The notes: a model not told the origin generated them from the letters alone. A stretch of DNA of 10,991 bases from Bifidobacterium sp. UBA744 (GCA_002298605.1 DBKS01000034.1:1-10991), one strand, 5' to 3'. Counted from the first letter of the stretch, positions 1 to 7,004 are shown. Made by a program: numbers and translations.

Positions 1-1
1 C

Positions 2-2461
2 ACTTTCCTCGATCTCATCGCCGACGAGGTGAGCGAGGTGATCGTCAACGGAACGAGCATCGACGTCGCCGACGCGTTCGTCGACAACCGCATCGAACTG
101 AGGGGACTGCACGAGCGCAACACCGTTACGGTGAAGGCCACGTGCCGGTACTCGAATACCGGCGAGGGCCTGCACCGTTCGGTGGACCCCTCCGACGGCA
201 ATGTGTACCTGTACTCCCAGTTCGAAGTGCCGGACGCCCGACGCGTGTACGCCGTGTTCGACCAGCCCGATCTGAAGGCCGTGTTCGATTTCGAGGTGCT
301 GGCGGCACGGTCCTGGATCGTGCTGAGCAACATGCCGGCGGCCTCCGTGACGGATGACGACACCGTCACCGAAGCCGGCACTCTGGGCGAGCACGAGCCT
401 GAGACCTCGCGCCGCTGGGTGTTCGAATCCACGCCCACCATGAGCTCCTATCTGACCGCCATCTGCGCCGGCCCGTATGCCGAGTGGCATACCGAATACG
501 CCAATGAGGACGGTCGTGTCGTCCCGATGGGCATGTTCTGCCGTCAGGCGCTCGCCGACGCGTTTTCGAAGGACGTCGGCTACCTGTTCGACGTGACCAA
601 GAAGGGCTTCGCCTTCTACGCCAAAACGTGGGGCGTGCCGTATCCGTATGCCAAATACGACCAGATCTATGTGCCCGAGTACAACGCCGGCGCCATGGAG
701 AACATCGGCATGGTCACCATCCGCGACCAGTATGTCTTCGATTCCAAGGTGACCGATGCGCTGGCCGAGCGCCGCGTGGTCACCGTGCTGCACGAGCTCG
801 CCCACATGTGGTTCGGCGATCTGGTGACGATGAAGTGGTGGAATGATCTGTGGCTCAACGAATCCTTCGCCGAGTTCACCTCCACGCTCGCCACCGCCGA
901 GGCCACCGAATGGCACGACGCCTGGGCCACGTTCTGCTCCGGCGAAAAAAGCTGGGCGCTGCGTCAGGACCAGTTGCCCACCACCCATCCGATCGTGGCG
1001 CCGATCAACGACCTCAACGACACCTACGTCAATTTCGACGGCATCACCTATGCCAAGGGCGCCTCGGTGCTCAAGCAGCTGGTGGCGTATGTGGGTCGCG
1101 AGAAGTTCTTCGAGGGCATCCACAACTATCTCGACAAGCATGCGTATGCCAACGCCACGCTGGCGGATCTGCTCGCCGAGCTCGAACGGACTTCCGGCCG
1201 CGATCTGAAGGCCTGGAGCGCCCAGTGGCTGGAAACCTCCGGCATCAACACCATCGCTCCGGAGCTTGAGCTGGATGAAAGCGACGCAACCATCGAATCC
1301 CTGAAACTCGTGCAAACCGCGTCCGCCGACCATCCGGTGCTGCGCCCGCATCGCCTGGCGCTGGGCTTCTATAACGAGGATCCCGACACCGGCAGGATCG
1401 TGCGCACCGACCGCATAGAACTGGATGTCGACGGTGCGGTGACCGAGGTACCGGAAGCCGCCGGCAAGCCGCGTCCGGCACTGCTGCTCATCAACGACGA
1501 CGATCTGACCTACACGAAGATCCGGTTCGACGAGGACAGCCAGGAGTTCGCCGCCCGCAATCTGGGCCGTTTCGATGATGCGCTCGCCCGCGCCGTGATC
1601 TGGCTGGGGTTCTGGGACATGACCCGTGACGGCGAATTCCCGGCGGAGCGTTTCGTGGCCATGACCCTTGATCTTTTGGCTCACGAAACGGAGTCCACCA
1701 CGTTCCGCTATGCGCTGGCCTGCATGTCGACCGCGGCCCATCATTATGTGGCGCCGTCGCGCCGCGATGTGACGCTGTCCACTGTGGCGACCAGGTTGTG
1801 GGAGCTGGCCGCACAGGCCGAACCGGGATCCGACCAGCAGTTCCAGCTCGTGACCGCGTATCTCGGCTATGGAACGGAGGAGGACGAGGTCTTCGCCCAT
1901 CATGCCGAGGGCCTGCTGGATGGCTTCGTGCGCTTCAAGGGTTTGGACGTCGACAATAACTTCAGATGGACGATCATCCAGTCCCTGACCGGCACGAACA
2001 ACATGGACGACGACCAGGTGGAGGAGGAACTCTCGAAGCGGGAAACCACCGAAAACCGGGAGTTCGCCCTGGGCGCCCGCGCCGCCCGCGCCACCGCCGA
2101 GGCCAAGAGCTGGGCATGGGATGAGGCCCTGCACAATGCGGAGCTGACCAACATGCAGCTGGAGGCCGTGGCCCGCGGCTTCGCCGCCACCCCGCGTCCG
2201 GATCTGGCCGAACCTTACGCCGAGCGGTATTTCCAGGCCATTGACTGGATCTGGAAGAACAAGACCTATCACATGGCGGAGGCCCTGCTCAACGGGCTGT
2301 ATCCGATCTATGCGAACCCCGAGACGCTGACCTCGTTGGGCGATGCGTGGCTTGACGGCCATCAGGACACCGATCGCGCGCTGCGTCGCATGGTGATCGA
2401 GAACGTGGCCGGTTCGCGCCGCACCCTGAAGGTCCGCACATATAACGAGCGGTTCGCCTGA
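2..2461 (+). CDS. pepN: Aminopeptidase N, M1 family zinc metallopeptidase (5' end outside window)
   Basis: This cytoplasmic zinc aminopeptidase removes N-terminal residues from peptides. The reading frame is open to the window edge, so the GTG at 29 is internal. The visible 819 residues lack roughly the first 50 of a family protein of about 860-870. Counting from the codon at base 2, the substrate-binding GAMEN motif lies at residues 230-234 (689-703). The zinc site HELAH lies at 264-268 (791-805), and the third ligand Glu287 follows after the canonical 18-residue spacing. The probable transition-state Tyr is residue 350, in a GITYAKG context. The C-terminal half, from about residue 480, is the all-helical ERAP1_C-like domain typical of long M1 enzymes. 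It ends in TGA and is followed by a hairpin at 2515-2557. Seen: motifs and open 5' frame. Family knowledge: function. The assignment is secure. Confidence 0.96.
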   Translation, partial: TFLDLIADEVSEVIVNGTSIDVADAFVDNRIELRGLHERNTVTVKATCRYSNTGEGLHRSVDPSDGNVYLYSQFEVPDARRVYAVFDQPDLKAVFDFEVLAARSWIVLSNMPAASVTDDDTVTEAGTLGEHEPETSRRWVFESTPTMSSYLTAICAGPYAEWHTEYANEDGRVVPMGMFCRQALADAFSKDVGYLFDVTKKGFAFYAKTWGVPYPYAKYDQIYVPEYNAGAMENIGMVTIRDQYVFDSKVTDALAERRVVTVLHELAHMWFGDLVTMKWWNDLWLNESFAEFTSTLATAEATEWHDAWATFCSGEKSWALRQDQLPTTHPIVAPINDLNDTYVNFDGITYAKGASVLKQLVAYVGREKFFEGIHNYLDKHAYANATLADLLAELERTSGRDLKAWSAQWLETSGINTIAPELELDESDATIESLKLVQTASADHPVLRPHRLALGFYNEDPDTGRIVRTDRIELDVDGAVTEVPEAAGKPRPALLLINDDDLTYTKIRFDEDSQEFAARNLGRFDDALARAVIWLGFWDMTRDGEFPAERFVAMTLDLLAHETESTTFRYALACMSTAAHHYVAPSRRDVTLSTVATRLWELAAQAEPGSDQQFQLVTAYLGYGTEEDEVFAHHAEGLLDGFVRFKGLDVDNNFRWTIIQSLTGTNNMDDDQVEEELSKRETTENREFALGARAARATAEAKSWAWDEALHNAELTNMQLEAVARGFAATPRPDLAEPYAERYFQAIDWIWKNKTYHMAEALLNGLYPIYANPETLTSLGDAWLDGHQDTDRALRRMVIENVAGSRRTLKVRTYNERFA

Positions 2462-2514
2462 TCGGCGCGTTGCCGTGGCTTCGCGGCCTCGGTGACTCCC
2501 ATTCCCTGATAATG

Positions 2515-2557
2515 ATGATGACGCCGTCCATCCCGCCGGATTGGGCGGCGTCATCGT
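2515..2557 (+). terminator. Hairpin terminator after pepN
   Basis: GATGACGCCG (2517-2526) pairs perfectly with CGGCGTCATC (2546-2555). The stem extends inward through one G·U pair and three more pairs, giving about 14 bp around an 11-nt loop. There is no U-run after the stem on the + strand, so it may act as a weak or Rho-assisted terminator. It lies 54 bases after the pepN stop and before glmM, which suggests that glmM has its own promoter. Confidence 0.55.
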
Positions 2558-2586
2558 ATGGGAAATGAGGAAAAACATAGGGGGTT

Positions 2587-2614
2587 GCCGGCGATGGGCG
2601 TGGTTTTCGCCGGC
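2587..2614. repeat. Perfect 8-bp inverted repeat upstream of glmM
   Basis: GCCGGCGA (2587-2594) and TCGCCGGC (2607-2614) form a perfect inverted repeat with a 12-nt spacer. It lies just upstream of the TACGAT promoter-like hexamer at 2622. It could be a second hairpin that finishes pepN transcription or a protein-binding site at the glmM promoter. The sequence alone does not decide between these. Confidence 0.4.
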
Positions 2615-2621
2615 CGGTGAG

Positions 2622-2627
2622 TACGAT
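2622..2627 (+). promoter_or_regulatory. Candidate -10 element for glmM
   Basis: TACGAT fits the actinobacterial TANNNT -10 pattern and is followed by GGGG. I see no good -35 hexamer 16-18 bases upstream. Transcription would start near 2634 and give a leader of about 55 nt carrying the glmM ribosome-binding site GAGG (2678-2681). Confidence 0.3.
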
Positions 2628-2688
2628 GGGGTTCGGTTATTGGAGGACGGCTGTGGTCGGTCCATGTGACGAGGAATGAGGTTTACCA

Positions 2689-4074
2689 ATGCCCAATATG
2701 TTTGGCACTGATGGCGTGCGCGGTTTGGCGAATCGAGATTTGACGGCGCGATTGGCGCTTGACCTGGGTGATGCGGCGGTGCGCGTGCTTGGGGATTCCA
2801 ATGTCAAGGGCGATCAGCCCGGCAGCCGGCGTCGCGCCCTGGTGGGACGCGATACGCGCGTGTCCGGCGATTTTCTGGCCGCGGCGCTGTCTGCGGGCAT
2901 GTCGGCCGGCGGCTTTGACGTGATTGACGCCGGCATCATCCCGACCCCGGGCGTCGCCTATCTGACCTCGGTGCTCAATGTGGAGATGGGCGCCGTGATC
3001 TCTGCCTCCCACAATCCCATGCCGGACAACGGCATCAAGTTTTTTGCGCGCGGTGGATTCAAACTGCCGGACGCCAAGGAAGACGAGATCGAAGCGGTGC
3101 TGGGCAAGGACTGGCAGCGTCCGACCGGCGCCGGCGTGGGACGTGTCAGCCACGACACTGTCACCGCCACCAACCTGTATATCGACCATTTGGTGAGCAC
3201 CATCGCCCCGCTGGGCGTCGACAAGGTGCAGCCCACGCCGCTGAAGGGTCTGAAGATCGTGGCCGACTGCGCCAATGGCGCCACGTCGGTGGTGGCTCCG
3301 GAGGCATTGCGTCGGGCCGGCGCCGACGTGATTGTTATCAACGCGTCCCCGGATGGCTACAACATCAACAAGCATGCCGGTTCCACGCATCCCGAGCAGC
3401 TGCAGGCCATGGTGAAGGCGTCGGATGCCGTGATGGGCGTGGCCTTCGACGGCGATGCGGATCGATGCCTCGCCGTGGACGAGGACGGCACTCTGGTGAA
3501 CGGCGACCAGATCATGGGCATTCTGGCCCGTGCCAAGAAGCGCGAGGGCAAGCTGAACCACGACACGTTGGTGGTGACCGTGATGAGCAACCTCGGGCTC
3601 AAGCTGGCTCTGAAAGACATGGGCATTGCCACGGTTCAGACCAATGTGGGCGACCGTTATGTGCTGGAGGAGATGCTGCGGGGTGGTTATTCACTGGGCG
3701 GCGAGCAGTCCGGGCATGTGATCAACCGCGAATTCGCCACCACCGGCGACGGCACGCTGACGGCGCTGACATTGGCCAACGAGGTGATGAAGTCCGGCAA
3801 GAGCCTCAAGGAGCTGGCGGCCGATTTCCCGCAGCTGCCGCAGCAGCTGGTGAACGTGCCGAACGTCGACAAGATGGCCGCGACGACGAACGCCGCGGTG
3901 CAGTCCGCCGTGAAGCGCGAGGAGAAGCTGCTGGGCGATACCGGCCGCGTCCTGCTGCGTCCGTCCGGCACCGAGCCGCTGGTCCGCGTGATGGCCGAGG
4001 CCTCCACCCAGGAGCAGGCCGACGAGGTGTGCTCCCGTCTGGCCCAGGTGGTGGCCGACGAGCTGGCCATCTAA
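2689..4074 (+). CDS. glmM: Phosphoglucosamine mutase
   Basis: GlmM interconverts glucosamine-6-phosphate and glucosamine-1-phosphate, the step that feeds UDP-GlcNAc and so peptidoglycan synthesis. It belongs to the alpha-D-phosphohexomutase superfamily. The 461 residues match the usual length. The N-terminal GTDGVRG signature is at 6-12. The phosphoserine loop is SASHNP at 105-110, with catalytic Ser107. The Mg2+ loop is DGDADR at 254-259, the sugar-specificity loop is GEQSGH at 338-343, and the phosphate-binding loop RPSGTEP is at 424-430. GEQSGH, together with the GTDGVRG start, favours GlmM over PgcA or ManB. The ATG at 2689 is preceded by GAGG at 2678-2681 with 7-nt spacing. The first 70 codons use more TTG and CGA than the rest, perhaps reflecting early-codon selection. 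The def gene lies 101 bases downstream. All four active-site loops are intact. Confidence 0.97.
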   Translation: MPNMFGTDGVRGLANRDLTARLALDLGDAAVRVLGDSNVKGDQPGSRRRALVGRDTRVSGDFLAAALSAGMSAGGFDVIDAGIIPTPGVAYLTSVLNVEMGAVISASHNPMPDNGIKFFARGGFKLPDAKEDEIEAVLGKDWQRPTGAGVGRVSHDTVTATNLYIDHLVSTIAPLGVDKVQPTPLKGLKIVADCANGATSVVAPEALRRAGADVIVINASPDGYNINKHAGSTHPEQLQAMVKASDAVMGVAFDGDADRCLAVDEDGTLVNGDQIMGILARAKKREGKLNHDTLVVTVMSNLGLKLALKDMGIATVQTNVGDRYVLEEMLRGGYSLGGEQSGHVINREFATTGDGTLTALTLANEVMKSGKSLKELAADFPQLPQQLVNVPNVDKMAATTNAAVQSAVKREEKLLGDTGRVLLRPSGTEPLVRVMAEASTQEQADEVCSRLAQVVADELAI

Positions 4075-4090
4075 CGCTTCGTCTGGCGTC

Positions 4091-4136
4091 GGATCTTCCG
4101 GTATGCTGGGGTTCCGGTATGCATGCCGGAAGATCC
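4091..4136. repeat. 16-bp inverted repeat overlapping a tandem 11-mer before def
   Basis: Bases 4091-4106 pair with 4121-4136 over 16 positions with one G·U pair (outer 11 bp perfect: GGATCTTCCGG with CCGGAAGATCC), around a 14-nt loop. In addition, TTCCGGTATGC occurs twice in direct orientation (4096-4106 and 4112-4122, 16-bp period). A third, inverted, one-mismatch copy is at 4121-4131. No U-run follows. It could be a glmM terminator, a leader structure for def, or an operator with three half-sites. The repeated half-site makes a simple terminator an incomplete explanation. Confidence 0.6.
4102..4107 (+). promoter_or_regulatory. Candidate -10 element for def
   Basis: TATGCT fits TANNNT and is followed by GGGG, as in other promoter-like sites of this window. 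A weak TTCGTC lies at 4078-4083, 18 bases upstream. The hexamer sits inside the first arm of the inverted repeat at 4091-4136, so a protein bound there would cover the promoter. Confidence 0.3.
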
Positions 4137-4175
4137 TGTGTCCGGTTGTCGTAAGCGAAGCGGAGTCAATGCATC

Positions 4176-4829
4176 ATGTTTGGTAAAAACGCCAAAATCA
4201 ACATCGCCTATAACAATTACATCGAGCAGCTGCTCAAGGAGGGCGGCAAGGAGAAGATCCTGCCGATCGTGCAGGCCGGTGAGCCGGTGCTGCGTCGGAC
4301 CTGCATCCCGTACCGGGGGCAGTTGCGCAAGGGCACGTTGAACAAGCTCATCGACGTGATGCATACCACGATGCTCGAAGCGCCGGGCGTCGGTCTGGCC
4401 GGCCCCCAGATCGGCCTGAATCTTGCGATCGCCGTGGTCGAGGACCATGTGCGCGACGACGAGGACGATCCGCGCGAGATCGCGGAGTTCCCCTTCCATG
4501 TGATTCTCAACCCCGCATACGAGCCGGTTGGGGACGAAACCCGCAGTTTCTTTGAGGGATGTCTGAGCTTCTCGGGATATCAGGCGGTGCGTCGCCGCTG
4601 GCTGGACATCACGGCCGAATGGGATGACGAGCATGGCCAGCATCATAAGGAGCGGCTGCACGGATGGCCAGCCCGCATCTTCCAGCATGAAACCGACCAT
4701 TTAAGCGGCGAATTGTATATTGATCGCGCCGAGATCCGCTCACTGACCACCGACGAGAACCTTGAGGATTTCTGGTGCGAGGATCCGGTGCCCGCGGCGG
4801 CAGCCTCCGAACTGGGGTTTTCGCTATGA
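4176..4829 (+). CDS. def: Peptide deformylase
   Basis: Peptide deformylase is a metallohydrolase that removes the formyl group from N-terminal formyl-methionine of nascent proteins. All three family motifs are present. Motif 1 is GVGLAGPQ at 71-78, with Gly76 where many enzymes have Ala. Motif 2 is EGCLS at 127-131, with metal ligand Cys129. Motif 3 is HETDH at 171-175, with ligands His171 and His175 and catalytic Glu172. The protein has 217 residues. It carries an N-terminal extension of about 30 residues, rich in Lys and Asn, before the catalytic core that starts near ILPIVQ, and a short acidic/Ala-rich tail. This is longer than the E. coli enzyme and resembles other actinobacterial deformylases. 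The ATG at 4176 follows GGAG (4162-4165) with 10-nt spacing; the ATG at 4169 is out of frame. The gene is co-oriented with glmM and the Ppx gene. Confidence 0.96.
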   Translation: MFGKNAKINIAYNNYIEQLLKEGGKEKILPIVQAGEPVLRRTCIPYRGQLRKGTLNKLIDVMHTTMLEAPGVGLAGPQIGLNLAIAVVEDHVRDDEDDPREIAEFPFHVILNPAYEPVGDETRSFFEGCLSFSGYQAVRRRWLDITAEWDDEHGQHHKERLHGWPARIFQHETDHLSGELYIDRAEIRSLTTDENLEDFWCEDPVPAAAASELGFSL

Positions 4830-4885
4830 AGCGTGGAGCTCGATTCGGCGGGAACCGGTGCGCTGCCGCTTGTGACGAGGCGTGA

Positions 4886-4891
4886 TAAGCT
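4886..4891 (+). promoter_or_regulatory. Candidate -10 element for a leaderless ppx transcript
   Basis: TAAGCT fits TANNNT and is followed by 8 bases and then the ATG at 4900. A transcription start at or next to the A of that ATG would give a leaderless mRNA, a common arrangement in actinobacteria. The nearest Shine-Dalgarno-like GAGG (4877-4880) is 19 bases from the ATG, too far for normal initiation. A -35 box is not obvious. Confidence 0.4.
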
Positions 4892-4899
4892 GTCGAATC

Positions 4900-5868
4900 A
4901 TGATCAACCTGCGATCCCATACCACGCGACTCGGCGTGCTCGACATTGGCTCCAACACCGTGCATATGCTCATTGTGGACGCCGCTCCCGGTGCTCGACC
5001 CGAGCCCGAGGCGTCCACCAAAACCACGGTCCGTTTGATGAAGTACCTCAAGGACGATGGCAGCATCAAGAAATCCGGCGTGGAGGCGATTCTCGATGCA
5101 GTGGATCAGTGCATGAAGCTTGCCGAGGAATACGACATCACGCAGCTGCTGGCCATGGCCACATCCGCGCTGCGCGAGGCGCCGAACGGCAACAAGATCC
5201 TGCACAAGATCGAGGAGCATATCGGCCAGGGCGTCACGGTGCTCTCCGGCACCGACGAGGCCCGCCTGACCTTCCTTGCGGCTCGTCGGTGGTACGGCTG
5301 GGATGCCGGGCGCCTGCTGGTGCTGGACATCGGCGGCGGTTCCCTCGAGGTGGCCATGGGGTCCGACGAGGAGCCGACGGTGGCGCTGTCGGCGGCGGCG
5401 GGCGCCGGGCGCGTTACGTCGAAGTTCCTGCCCGAGGGCACCGCCACGGTCGACGAGCTGGAGGATGTGCGCCAGCACGTGCGCAAGATCCTCGAGCCGA
5501 TGGTCAAGGCGTTCCCCAAGTCCAAGATGCCGAACCATGCGGTCGGTACTTCGAAGACCTTCCGTTCGCTGGCCCGCCTGTGCGGCGCGGTGATGCGCTC
5601 GCCGGGCCGCGAGGATTCGTGGATCATGACCCGTGAGCAGCTTGAGGATTGGATTCCGCGTCTGGCCGCCATCGAGCCGGAGCAGCGCGTGGCGCTTCCG
5701 GGCATCACGCCCGAACGGACCATGCAGATTGTGGGCGGCGGCATTGTGGCCGACGAGATCATGAAGGCGCTTAATGTGCAGGAGGTGGAGATCTGCCCGT
5801 GGGCGTTGCGTGAAGGCGCAATTCTGCGTTGGCTTGACCAGTTCGGCCGCACACGTCTGGGCTTCTGA
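4900..5868 (+). CDS. ppx: Ppx/GppA-family exopolyphosphatase (actinobacterial short Ppx1-like)
   Basis: Enzymes of this ASKHA-fold family release phosphate from inorganic polyphosphate, and some act on pppGpp. They link phosphate storage to stress signalling in the cytoplasm. The 322 residues correspond to the short two-domain form lacking the C-terminal HD-like domain of E. coli Ppx. The first phosphate-binding loop is DIGSNT at 15-20 and the second is DIGGGS at 143-148. The probable catalytic Glu is Glu120 in an SGTDEARL context, aligning by position with E. coli Ppx Glu121. Segments such as RRWYGW and the C-terminal EICPWALREG resemble, from memory, mycobacterial Rv0496 (Ppx1). The ATG at 4900 was chosen because conserved sequence begins about 10 residues later. 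A GTG at 4882 would add six unconvincing residues and has GAGG almost abutting it. Substrate preference cannot be read from sequence. Confidence 0.9.
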   Translation: MINLRSHTTRLGVLDIGSNTVHMLIVDAAPGARPEPEASTKTTVRLMKYLKDDGSIKKSGVEAILDAVDQCMKLAEEYDITQLLAMATSALREAPNGNKILHKIEEHIGQGVTVLSGTDEARLTFLAARRWYGWDAGRLLVLDIGGGSLEVAMGSDEEPTVALSAAAGAGRVTSKFLPEGTATVDELEDVRQHVRKILEPMVKAFPKSKMPNHAVGTSKTFRSLARLCGAVMRSPGREDSWIMTREQLEDWIPRLAAIEPEQRVALPGITPERTMQIVGGGIVADEIMKALNVQEVEICPWALREGAILRWLDQFGRTRLGF

Positions 5869-5917
5869 TGGTCGGCCGCATCGGGTGATCGGCTCAGTCG
5901 ATTGCCGCTGGATTTGC

Positions 5918-5955
5918 GAATGGGGTTCTCGCCGTCCAGGGCGAGAATCCCATTC
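5918..5955. terminator. Bidirectional hairpin terminator between convergent genes
   Basis: Bases 5918-5933 pair with 5940-5955 over 16 positions with one G·U pair, leaving a 6-nt loop. The hairpin lies between the ends of ppx (5868, + strand) and the discoidin-like gene (5996, - strand). Neither side has a strong U-run, but the stem is long, GC-rich and well placed to stop transcription from both directions. Confidence 0.75.
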
Positions 5956-5995
5956 AATTGCGCGTTGTGGTATGCGTGCGCGGATGCCGTTCTGA

Positions 5996-6790
5996 TCAGG
6001 CGTTTCGGCCGTAGGCCTCCAGCTGTACCAGTGCGGCCCATGGCGACGGATCGTCGGATTTGACGAGCTTGCCCACCTTCACCCAGGTGACGCCGTTAGC
6101 CTCGCCGGCATCGAGGCTGAAGCGGTGAGGCTGATCGGATTTCTCCATATGGACGGTTTTGGAGGTGCCGTCGGAGAAGCTGATCGTCACCTGCGTCCAC
6201 CAGTTGTCGTGGGGGAAGTCGGAGCGGGTGACCAATACGATCTCGTCGAGATCGACGGGACGGCCGAATTCCACGGTGATTTCGGCGTCGTCGCGGTTGT
6301 CGTTGCCCCAGGTGGCGTACGGCCATTCACCGTGCAGGGTATTGGCGGTGATGCCGTCGATGACGTTGCGGGCGAAGAACACCGGTTCCATGCGGGTTTC
6401 GGCATTGGCGCGCGCGTGCGGGAACACGTCGGGCTCGTCGTGCTGGTCGATGGGGTTCAGCGCGAGGTTGCGCGTGGCGCCGATCTCATCGGCGGTGGCG
6501 GCTCTCAGCGAGGTCAGATGCAGGTTGCCGGTGAAGGATTTCGGATTGTACGGCACTTTCGCGGCGCCAAAGGGGACCGTGAAGGTGAATGCCTCACCGG
6601 TCAGATAGACCAGGCTTTCGTCGATCGCGTCGTCGACGCGGACCATGTAGTAGCCGGGGGTCGGGACCGTGAAACGAATGCGATCGCCCGGCGTGTAGTT
6701 CCCGCGGTATACCAGTGTCGCGCGTTCGGCGGCTTCAGTGGAGTCCAGCTCCTTGCCGGAGCCGTTCTCCACGCTGATCTTCAACGTCAT
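5996..6790 (-). CDS. Cytoplasmic protein with a discoidin-like (F5/8 type C) carbohydrate-binding domain
   Basis: This 264-residue protein has no signal peptide, lipobox or membrane segment, so it should stay in the cytoplasm. Residues 1-100 look like a beta-rich domain with many alternating hydrophobic strands and a GYYMVRVDD segment. Residues 105-262 resemble an F5/8 type C/discoidin jelly roll. The cues are NVIDG at 142-146, then WPYATWGND, an acidic VEFGRPVDLDEIVL strand pair, NWWTQVTISFSDG at 196-208, and a final WVKV...QLEAY pair of strands. Such domains commonly bind sugars; the ligand here is unknown and no catalytic motif is visible. The ATG at 6790 has AAGGA (6798-6802) at 7-nt spacing, which rules out the upstream in-frame ATGs at 6847 and 6844. 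It is divergent from the GNAT gene. A sugar-sensing or glycan-handling role is only inference. Confidence 0.75.
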   Translation of the reverse strand: MTLKISVENGSGKELDSTEAAERATLVYRGNYTPGDRIRFTVPTPGYYMVRVDDAIDESLVYLTGEAFTFTVPFGAAKVPYNPKSFTGNLHLTSLRAATADEIGATRNLALNPIDQHDEPDVFPHARANAETRMEPVFFARNVIDGITANTLHGEWPYATWGNDNRDDAEITVEFGRPVDLDEIVLVTRSDFPHDNWWTQVTISFSDGTSKTVHMEKSDQPHRFSLDAGEANGVTWVKVGKLVKSDDPSPWAALVQLEAYGRNA

Positions 6791-6797
6791 TGTCGAT

Positions 6798-6802
6798 TCC
6801 TT
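6798..6802 (-). promoter_or_regulatory. Shine-Dalgarno that fixes the start of the discoidin-like gene
   Basis: On the minus strand AAGGA, within GAAAGGAA, lies 7 bases before the ATG at 6790. Upstream in-frame start codons have nothing comparable, so the protein is 264 rather than 283 residues. Confidence 0.8.
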
Positions 6803-6810
6803 TCTTGGAC

Positions 6811-6830
6811 GAACGGGTGTGGTCCCGTTC
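6811..6830 (-). repeat. 7-bp inverted repeat in the leader of the discoidin-like gene
   Basis: GAACGGG (6811-6817) and CCCGTTC (6824-6830) form a perfect stem with a 6-nt loop. The stem sits between the candidate -10 at 6843-6848 and the Shine-Dalgarno at 6798-6802. It would be at the 5' end of the minus-strand mRNA. It could stabilise the transcript or act as an operator. Confidence 0.4.
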
Positions 6831-6842
6831 ACGGACGGTTCC

Positions 6843-6848
6843 ATCATA
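6843..6848 (-). promoter_or_regulatory. Candidate -10 element for the discoidin-like gene
   Basis: Read on the minus strand this is TATGAT, a five-of-six match to TATAAT, followed by GGAA. Transcription would start near 6836, giving a leader of about 45 nt. An 8-bp palindrome, GAAGCTTC (6852-6859), lies in the spacer upstream. No clear -35 box is visible. Confidence 0.4.
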
Positions 6849-6889
6849 GAAGAAGCTTCGTTCCATGAGGGGATGTCGTCTGAAAAGTA

Positions 6890-6909
6890 GCCGGGGATGT
6901 CGCCGGGGA
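6890..6909. repeat. Direct repeat GCCGGGGA, 12-bp period, in the divergent gap
   Basis: GCCGGGGA occurs at 6890-6897 and 6902-6909. The pair lies between the two divergent promoter-like sites, in the -35 to -10 region of the + strand candidate TATCAT at 6912. The near-helical spacing would suit a regulator binding one DNA face. The repeat is short and could be chance in GC-rich DNA. Confidence 0.3.
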
Positions 6910-6911
6910 AT

Positions 6912-6917
6912 TATCAT
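6912..6917 (+). promoter_or_regulatory. Candidate -10 element for the GNAT gene
   Basis: TATCAT matches TATAAT at five of six positions. The start would be near 6924, with a leader of about 80 nt. An alternative is TTGTGC (6933-6938), 17 bases, TATCGG (6956-6961). I cannot decide between them. Confidence 0.35.
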
Positions 6918-6937
6918 TGGCGGTGGCGTCGGTTGTG

Positions 6938-6949
6938 CGGTGCGCACCG
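6938..6949. repeat. Perfect 12-bp palindrome upstream of the GNAT gene
   Basis: CGGTGCGCACCG is its own reverse complement. It sits downstream of the TATCAT candidate promoter, or within the spacer of the alternative TTGTGC/TATCGG promoter. Either position would suit a repressor site. Short palindromes do arise by chance in sequence this GC-rich. Confidence 0.4.
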
Positions 6950-7004
6950 GCGGTGTATCGGAGAGTCGAACCATATCGGCTGGCATGGAAGACAAGGAGC
7001 GGTG

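Noticed and set aside
29..2461. GTG at 29 as the start of pepN
   Set aside because: The frame is open upstream to the window edge and encodes family-like sequence there, so the gene simply begins outside the window.
2683..3561. 292-codon minus-strand open frame within glmM
   Set aside because: His/Gly/Arg-rich antisense shadow of a gene with all four active-site loops intact.
4882..4899. GTG at 4882 as the start of the exopolyphosphatase
   Set aside because: GAGG ends one base before it, too close for initiation, and the six added residues look unlike the family. The ATG at 4900 with a leaderless layout is better.
4609..6041. Overlapping minus-strand open frames antisense to def and ppx (4609-5538, 5106-6041)
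   Set aside because: Compositionally biased shadows with no ribosome-binding site or domain; the + strand genes are clear.
6125..6868. Long + strand open frame opposite the discoidin-like gene
   Set aside because: Its product is Val/Gly/Arg/His-rich low-complexity sequence with no fold signature. The minus-strand frame has a strong ribosome-binding site and recognisable domain motifs.
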